A model generated the notes under the pieces. The model was not told where the DNA came from, ran no database searches, and saw nothing but the letters and a program-made list of their open reading frames with translations. Below are positions 58,070 through 64,000 of a stretch of 64,000 nucleotides of DNA, piece by piece. The stretch lies in assembly GCA_018697195.1 (NCBI GenBank), contig CM031864.1:26446944-26510943 (forward strand). The letters run 5' to 3'. Numbering within the stretch: the stretch's first letter is position 1; each line of letters opens with the position of its first letter. A program made the position numbers and the translations under genes. Source of the stretch: Certhia americana. Taxonomy: Eukaryota > Chordata > Aves > Passeriformes > Certhiidae.

Positions 58070-58310
58070 GGAATCTTGGAGACAATTCAGGCTGAGGCTT
58101 GATGTTAGAAAACATTTTTTATCAAGAGGTGGCCAAAGCCTGGAAGAGGTTTCCCAGAGAGGAAACAGATGCCCCAAGCCTGACAGTGCTCAGAGATATT
58201 TGGGCAAGGGCTTTACAATGACATATCCTGGCTTTGGGGCAGCTCTGAATTCTCAGGCAAATGGATGAGATGGTTGTTCTAGTCCCTTCCAACTAAATTG
58301 GAAGGAACTA
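58070..58310 (+). mobile_element. CR1 LINE 3' fragment of a different subfamily
   Basis: 'cttgatgttagaaaacattt', 'agaggtttcccagagaggaa', 'gatgccccaagcctgacagt' and 'ctagtcccttccaactaaat' match CR1 copies whose tail, as I recall from chicken, is built of ATTCT-type units rather than ATTCTGTG. Here the tail position is taken by a TTCCA microsatellite. Confidence 0.8.
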
Positions 58311-58400
58311 TTCCATTCCATTCCATTCCATTCCATTCCATTCCATTCCATTCCATTCCATTCCATTCCATTCCATTCCATTCCATTCCATTCCATTCCA
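58311..58400 (+). repeat. (TTCCA)18 microsatellite
   Basis: Eighteen exact TTCCA units (90 bp), starting where the 3' tail of the CR1 at 58070-58310 should be. The frames through it encode only short repeating peptides and are artefacts. Confidence 0.98.
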
Positions 58401-58522
58401 TTTTCTACTTCCCCTCCCCCTTTCCCTTTTCCCTTCCATTTTCCCCTTTTCCCTTTCCCTTTCCCTTTGCCTTTGCCTTTCCCTTTCCCTTTCTGATTCC
58501 CATTCCCTTTCCCTTCCCTCAT
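58401..58522 (+). repeat. Pyrimidine-rich tract (TTTCCC-like)
   Basis: Nearly all T and C, with irregular CCCTTT and CTTTGC units, continuing the strand asymmetry of the TTCCA array. Together they make about 210 bp of near-pure pyrimidine, apart from the A of each TTCCA. Confidence 0.95.
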
Positions 58523-58524
58523 TA

Positions 58525-59685
58525 TGCATGTTGAGATAATGAAGTTGTCTGTACTGTGACCCAGCACAGACATTCCTAAATTTCTAGAGCCTTGGCCTGG
58601 CACAATCAGAACTCAAACCAGATGAGTTTGAACATAAACAGTTCCCCTTGCACACTTAATACTGACAACCTGAGAAAGACTAAGAAAGTCAGAAACAACC
58701 TGCCATCCAAACTTCCATTTGTTTTCATTTTAAAATGGAATTTATGATGCTGAACCAAGCTATTTTGATTGATGACTTTTTTGAGCATCCAGGTATGACA
58801 GGATTTATTGCTCCAGCCTACTGAGAGAGAGCAGATCGAACTCATGGTTTGGTTTCTTCTTCCCAGCCAGCCCAAGAAGAAAAGAGAGCAATTTGCTGAG
58901 CACTTGTGTCCTGATCAAAAAGCAGCAGAAGTAGAGTTGGCCTCTCATGAATTACCTGTCCAAACATATCAATATCTCCCCAAATAAACAGCATGTTCCA
59001 ATTCCCAGGTTTACCGATACCAGTAGAATGGATGGAGGCACAAAAGTGATAATGAAAAATTATTTGTAAACAATGGGGGGTGTTGTGGGAAATGCACTAA
59101 CACTCAGTACCTGATACTTGGCAAAGGATTGCAAAATATTCTGTGGGCTTTTTAATATCCCTTTAATTTTTGAAGTGCGAGAGTTTTGTAGCTGAATTTA
59201 ACAATAATAAAAAGGAATTCTGAGTTTGGCAAGAAATCAAGAAGAGAAAGAGCAATTGAAAGCTGTACAATTGTATTATAAAAAACCTTGGGACTATCAA
59301 TAGTTTTCTGTAGGACAAATATTGATTTAGTCAGGAGATAAATATGCATCTGTAGGAAGAACTCTGGAGAGTTCATTCATGCTGGAAATTAGCACATTGA
59401 TCATGGCCTGAGAGCTTCTATCAGTTTTCTCCTTCCTGCAAACTTGCTGCAGGGATTCCTGAATTCTGAAGGAAGGGCTTTTTCTATAGCAATTCAGGAT
59501 TTTCCAGTGATATCTACAAAGTCCAGGACCACTGGAAACACCAGGCTATGTCTGTGCAATCATATATACAAATACACATGCTCATATGTGTGCTCAGGCA
59601 GTTTACAGAATTGTTTTAGAATAGAATTGCAATAGAGCTCTAAACCAACAAGGGAGAAAAAGAACTTCAGACGAATTTAATAAAA
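58525..59685. other. Unique sequence, nothing recognised
   Basis: AT-rich sequence with short frames only. No repeat family or motif recognised. Confidence 0.4.
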
Positions 59686-59689
59686 GCTG

Positions 59690-59960
59690 CACTGAAAACA
59701 ACACGATTCATTTTCCCTTTGCTTTGCTTGCCATAAACCAGGAATAAAGTCCTGACCCAACACAGACACCATCAAAAGCTGACAGGTAATTAGGGAACCC
59801 CAGAGCTGCAGATGGCCCTGAAAGTGCTGATGGGGTGTTTGTTCCACAAAAACATTAATTACACCTAAAATGGCTGCACCAAACATCAGCTTATCCATAG
59901 AAAACTGTGGCTGCAAAGGCACAAAAGGAACAAAGAAAGAGACATTTGGTAAACAAAGGT
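59690..59960. promoter_or_regulatory. Candidate conserved non-coding element
   Basis: A repeat-free block containing 'gacaggtaattagggaaccc', TAATTA cores, 'ttaattacacctaaaatggc' and 'ctgcagatggcc' (an E-box CAGATG). It also carries most of a 133-codon minus-strand frame (59677-60078), the longest frame outside repeats. The frame has no known domain, so I favour regulatory or neutral DNA over a gene. Confidence 0.18.
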
Positions 59961-59964
59961 CCAA

Positions 59965-62900
59965 ATTTTTCTCTGTAATTTCTTGTCTGCATTTGTCATT
60001 TATAGAATAAGTTTTGTAGCAGGCCAATAACTTGATTTGAAGCAGGATTTGAGGGGGATTGGAGAGGAACAAGAGCATAAAGACAATATTTGGTTTTAAG
60101 TTGGCTAAAAAATATTTGTCTTGATAAACAAAAAAATGTTAATTTTACCCTAGTCCAGGCAATTAGACAAACACAGGACTTGTCCAAGACTTCATTTGTG
60201 GAAAAAAAGCTCCAATGTTATAAAAAATTAAATGGAATTGCAATTGAAAGTACTTCAATAAGTGTTTAGTTTGAAATAGCAATTAAAAAATATATACATA
60301 TTTATAAGAAAAATATGGGTTAGTTTTAAACATTTGGATATTAAAATAACATGGAGATTTATAGTTAAAGTAAATTTTCATTTTTGCTTCATCACTTTAT
60401 TATGACATGCATTCAATTAATATTTTATTGGTTTATATAGTACTTCAGATTGTAAAACGTCTGGACTAGGAGAGGAAAGAGCTTCCCACTTATTTCCAGC
60501 TAAAGTTTAGAGTGGAATCTCAGAGCAATGTACCCTGAGGTAGGGTACATTTTAGCTTTGTTTAAATCAGTATTTTATTTCCTTGGCAGAGTCCTACAAG
60601 CACTGTGCATTGAAGGGATGTGTTAGATGAGATGGATCATGTCTGACATGGAAAAAGTAGAACAAAAATCACTTGATGGGATCTAAGTGGCTTGGAAATG
60701 CTGCAGTTTTCTTACAGAACCCATTTTTATTATTCTTATCGATGTGCTTATGTTTGTTGTAATTTCCGCTTGATTTATGCTTGAGCTGCTGGTGAGGATC
60801 TGTTTAAGTTTATAACCACATAATAAGAGACATCCATTGCCTCCAAGATAAACAGACAAGGGAAAAAATGGAAAGTAATGATATTACAGGAATTTCAGTG
60901 GTAGGAAGCAAATGCCCACGGAGAAGAAATGCCATTTATCAAAATTGTAGGGAATTCCTGAAGAAAAAAAAAAAAAACCCAAACAAAAACAAATGGGCTC
61001 AGAATACTAAAGCAGCTTGGATTAGCTTTGATCCCAGGGTCAGACTCTCTTTCTGGGAGTGTCCCTTCAGGATTAGGTGGGAAAGAGAAGTCTAGAAAAG
61101 TTTCCAGTGTGTCACAAGATGCTCTTATTGAACATTCTAACAGGTATAGTGCTAAATATTGCTGCTATAAAAATTTGAAATTTCCCAGGACATGAATTTA
61201 GAAGATGGGAAGAAGATTTTAATTATGGTGTTGTATCCATAACACTAAAAGCTTGTAAAAATAGTAATAAAATCTGTTATCAAAGAAATAATTTCTTGTG
61301 TTTCTTAACTTGACAATAGTTATTTTCCAAATTATTATTCATAGACTCTGTGGGCTTTCTCAGAGAGGATCATAAATCTTGGGAACAAAGTACAAACCAG
61401 TTACTGGACTCAAATTCTTAAGGTGGTTTTTCAGTTCCTTGTTTTTCCTTAATACATTTTCCTTCACAGATATCAATCTCTTTCACTTTTGTAGCCTTAT
61501 TAAACCTTTTTATGCAGCTTTCCAGGTAATTTCTAGCGAATCACATCTTCCAAACCAGAAACACATAAATATCCTTCATATTACTGGGAAAATGAGTGCA
61601 CAAAATACATATAATTCAGGGATCTTCATCATTTTCCTTTGGATGCAGCTCTCCAGGATGTTCAGGAATAGGTGAACCATTTCTAATGGGAAGTAATTGT
61701 TTTTAAGGTGTGTTTTCTTTGGTGGCATCATTTTGTCTTCATGACCCAAGCAGGAGAAGAGAATCAATTAGCAGCAAGCAACAAAAGGCAGCAAATGGAA
61801 CTCCTGAGGTTTAATTTAAATGGTGGATCAGTGCAAATTGCTGAAGCTGGAAACAAATCTTCCCTTCATGAGGTTTATGAAATAAATGCATAATCATAAT
61901 TATCAATAGCACCTGGTTTCTAAAGCACTTTTGCCATCAGCACCTCAAAGGAGTTTATAAACCATGAGGTAATTCCATACTGGGTGTCAATAAAAGGACT
62001 TGGGCAGGTGAGTGGGGAGGTCAAGCAGCTTCACAGAGGTCTGGACTCTTCAAAATTGTAGTAGGAGAAGCCCAATCTAAGCTCAGTGATGTTCAGACCC
62101 AAACCCAGACCCCAAAATACAGAGGAACCCCCCTAAAACTATTCTTGAAGAATTTTCTGTCTTCAGCTAAAGTGAAAAAACAACTTTGTTCATAACTTTC
62201 AGGTCTAAATCAAGATAAAAGTCAGCTGGACAGCTCAATGTTTTAAGGTAATTTTAATCTGATTCCCATCTTCTAAACTCATCTAAATTCATCTCCTTGG
62301 AAATTTCAGATTTTTGTGTCATTAATATTTAGCAATGTACCTGTTGGAAAGTTCAATAAGTACATCTTGTAACACAGTGAAAACTTTTCCAGACTTCGCT
62401 TTCCCACTTAATCTTGAAGGGAAACTCCAAGAGTGTTTTAAGGTATTTGATGATGCCCAGTGCATTTGGGCAAAGTCTGGAGTAAAACTCTGAAATTTTT
62501 TATGGTAACTGTAGCTATTTTTGATGTGAAAAATAAGAAAAAAGCCTCACACACCTCTTTTCTTCTATTTTTTAAGTTGACTGTATAATTTACATTTTAA
62601 GTGCTCATTAAGGTGAAAAATGTCAGTACTGCAGAAAGAGCAAATAAATTACCTTCATGTCTTTTTTTTCTTCCCTTTCTTATTATTAATCTGGAGACCA
62701 CAGAAAGGGTATTCTCAATTAATCTGGGAATGAATTCATAACATGTCAAATCCCATGCTGCTTGCTCCAACCCCATTACAGTTCAGTTTAATTAGGCCTT
62801 TCTCTCTGTCTGCAGATAGGAGCATTTGTAGTAGGCTTTAAAGTACTACCACTACTATTATATAGTTACTATTGTTTAAAATCAATTATGTTTTATGAAA

Positions 62901-63215
62901 ATTTATTGCTCACAATGTTATTGCTCATACTGGAAAATCATAAGATTTCCTGTCTCCAGATGCTTTGCTGAAGTGTTTGCATTGCATTCAGCTCTTGAGA
63001 TTTCCAACATTCATGAAAGGAACATTCACAGCTTCCAAAAGCTCTTTTAGGGTGTTTAGAGGGGGTGTGGCTACTTAGAAATCAAAACTTCTGTTGTCTA
63101 ATGAAGTTTGAAAATCTTTTATCATGAATCAAGAGGTGAAACTAAAAATGTTTTTGACTTCAGGATCTGAAATCTTGTGGCACTTCACTTCAGAATCTTA
63201 CTTATTTCCCTCTTT
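59965..63215. other. About 3.2 kb of unique AT-rich sequence
   Basis: Includes a perfect hairpin at 60527-60551 and an A-rich patch at 60963-60990. No repeat family or supported gene. Confidence 0.45.
60527..60551. other. Perfect 10-bp hairpin
   Basis: AATGTACCCT, a 5-base loop GAGGT, then AGGGTACATT. The stem has no mismatch but does not extend further, so it is too short for a typical microRNA precursor. Confidence 0.6.
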
Positions 63216-63217
63216 CC

Positions 63218-63362
63218 CCCCACAAAAAACCCCAAACCAGCCACCAAACAAACAAACAACCCCCCCCAAAAAAAACAAAAAAAAACCCCAAACCCCCAAA
63301 ACAAAAACAAAAACCAGCAAAAAAAACCCCATAAAAACAGACCCAAACCCCCTCCAAAAAAT
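63218..63362. repeat. A+C low-complexity tract
   Basis: About 145 bp of almost only A and C on the plus strand, with repeated C(3-8)A(3-9) blocks. The composition is similar to the tract at 27043-27168. Frames through it (poly-Lys/Pro/Asn) are artefacts. Confidence 0.95.
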
Positions 63363-63369
63363 CACTTCC

Positions 63370-64000
63370 AGCAATAGGCAGTAAGTCAACAAAAACATGT
63401 CCCATTTAGGTCAGTGGTATCAGGGTCTTAAAATATCCAGAGTTCCCAAGATCCCAATCCAACATTTTCCTGTCTACCAACTCGTACCTCATGTCCTTGA
63501 TTTGGGATTCATGATGGAATCTTACCACACAGAGTATCTGAGCCATGAAGTATTTGCACATTTCACAAAAATTTATTTCTCTGATGTTGCTTCCTAATTA
63601 ATTAGATATAAATATTACTCTCATTAAAGAAAACTCCTGCTTAACAAATCTTATTCACCTGAATTTTGGAAGATATTGTTTGTTCTAAAGAATAAATACA
63701 CAGATAAAACTCCAAATTCTAGAATTTTAAATAATTAAATTCTGCTTTAATTCCAATTCCACCTGTTTCTGTGCAGAACTCACTGCACACATTTTCTGTC
63801 ACAGACTTTTAGGTGTAAGTTTAATTTTTTTACAAAATTTTGTACAAACTTGAAAATTTAGTTCAGAGATATTTCAAAGAAAAAGCATCAGGTTTCATTC
63901 AACTCTTTTCCCTACCATTTGTGTTCACAGGGCTCCAAATACACAGACCTTGGATACCCCAATTATAAATGTCCTGTTTGAATAAAATACTATAAATTTC
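63370..64000. other. Unique AT-rich sequence to the window end
   Basis: No gene or repeat recognised. Confidence 0.4.

Noticed and set aside
58253..58603. 116-codon frame made of repeating Gly-Lys and Trp-Asn-Gly-Met-Glu units
   Set aside because: It is the translation of the TTCCA and TTTCCC repeats; any frame through such repeats stays open.
1..64000. tRNA, rRNA, CRISPR array, bacterial operon or phage elements
   Set aside because: None of their hallmarks is visible: no cloverleaf with A and B boxes noticed, no regularly spaced repeats with unique spacers, no packed same-strand frames with ribosome binding sites.

Overview
This window looks like a piece of a bird nuclear chromosome. The main reason is a dense scatter of CR1 LINE 3' fragments, which carry the avian CR1 signature: a 3' end reading 'aaggtcccttccaacc' followed by short 'attctgtg'-type repeats. 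Mammalian SINE or L1 sequence is absent. There are also solo long terminal repeats (LTRs) of endogenous retroviruses, and the unique sequence is AT-rich and has no prokaryote-like gene packing. The LTR families resemble ones I recall from songbirds, so a passerine is likely, but that rests on memory and not on a search.

I find no established protein-coding gene, tRNA, rRNA or CRISPR array. The longest open frames (up to about 165 codons) lie in repeats or have no recognisable domain. The window reads as intergenic sequence or a very large intron. Two places could be exons of something unrecognised: a frame-compatible exon pair on the minus strand at 22779-23272, and a possible terminal exon with a downstream poly(A) signal at 41010-41351. 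Both are weak. Three AT-rich stretches (17560-17910, 33400-33660, 59690-59960) have the look of conserved non-coding elements and would need an alignment to test.

Layout. 1-10.1 kb: AT-rich unique sequence with CR1 fragments, a pyrimidine tract, and a solo LTR (3647-4347) nested inside a CR1. 10.1-17.5 kb: a solo LTR on the minus strand (10168-10645), GA and CA microsatellites, and a 450-bp CR1. 17.5-25.3 kb: a candidate regulatory block, a long degenerate ERV-like segment (about 18255-20010), the two-exon candidate and several CR1 pieces. 25.3-32.5 kb: CR1, an A+C tract, a third solo LTR (27875-28628), a 32-base A run and a possible old LTR. 32.5-49.5 kb: mostly unique, with long CR1 copies at 39.7, 41.6 and 48.9 kb; the last two form an inverted pair. 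49.5-64 kb: unique AT-rich sequence, CR1 pieces, an 18-unit TTCCA microsatellite grown on a CR1 tail, and an A+C tract near the end.

The best-supported observation is a set of three solo LTRs with clean target-site duplications of three different lengths (6, 4 and 5 bp), which points to three separate retroviral lineages. No novel biological system is evident. Coordinates of LTRs, duplications, hairpins and microsatellites were read base by base; CR1 edges are approximate (about 10-30 bp).
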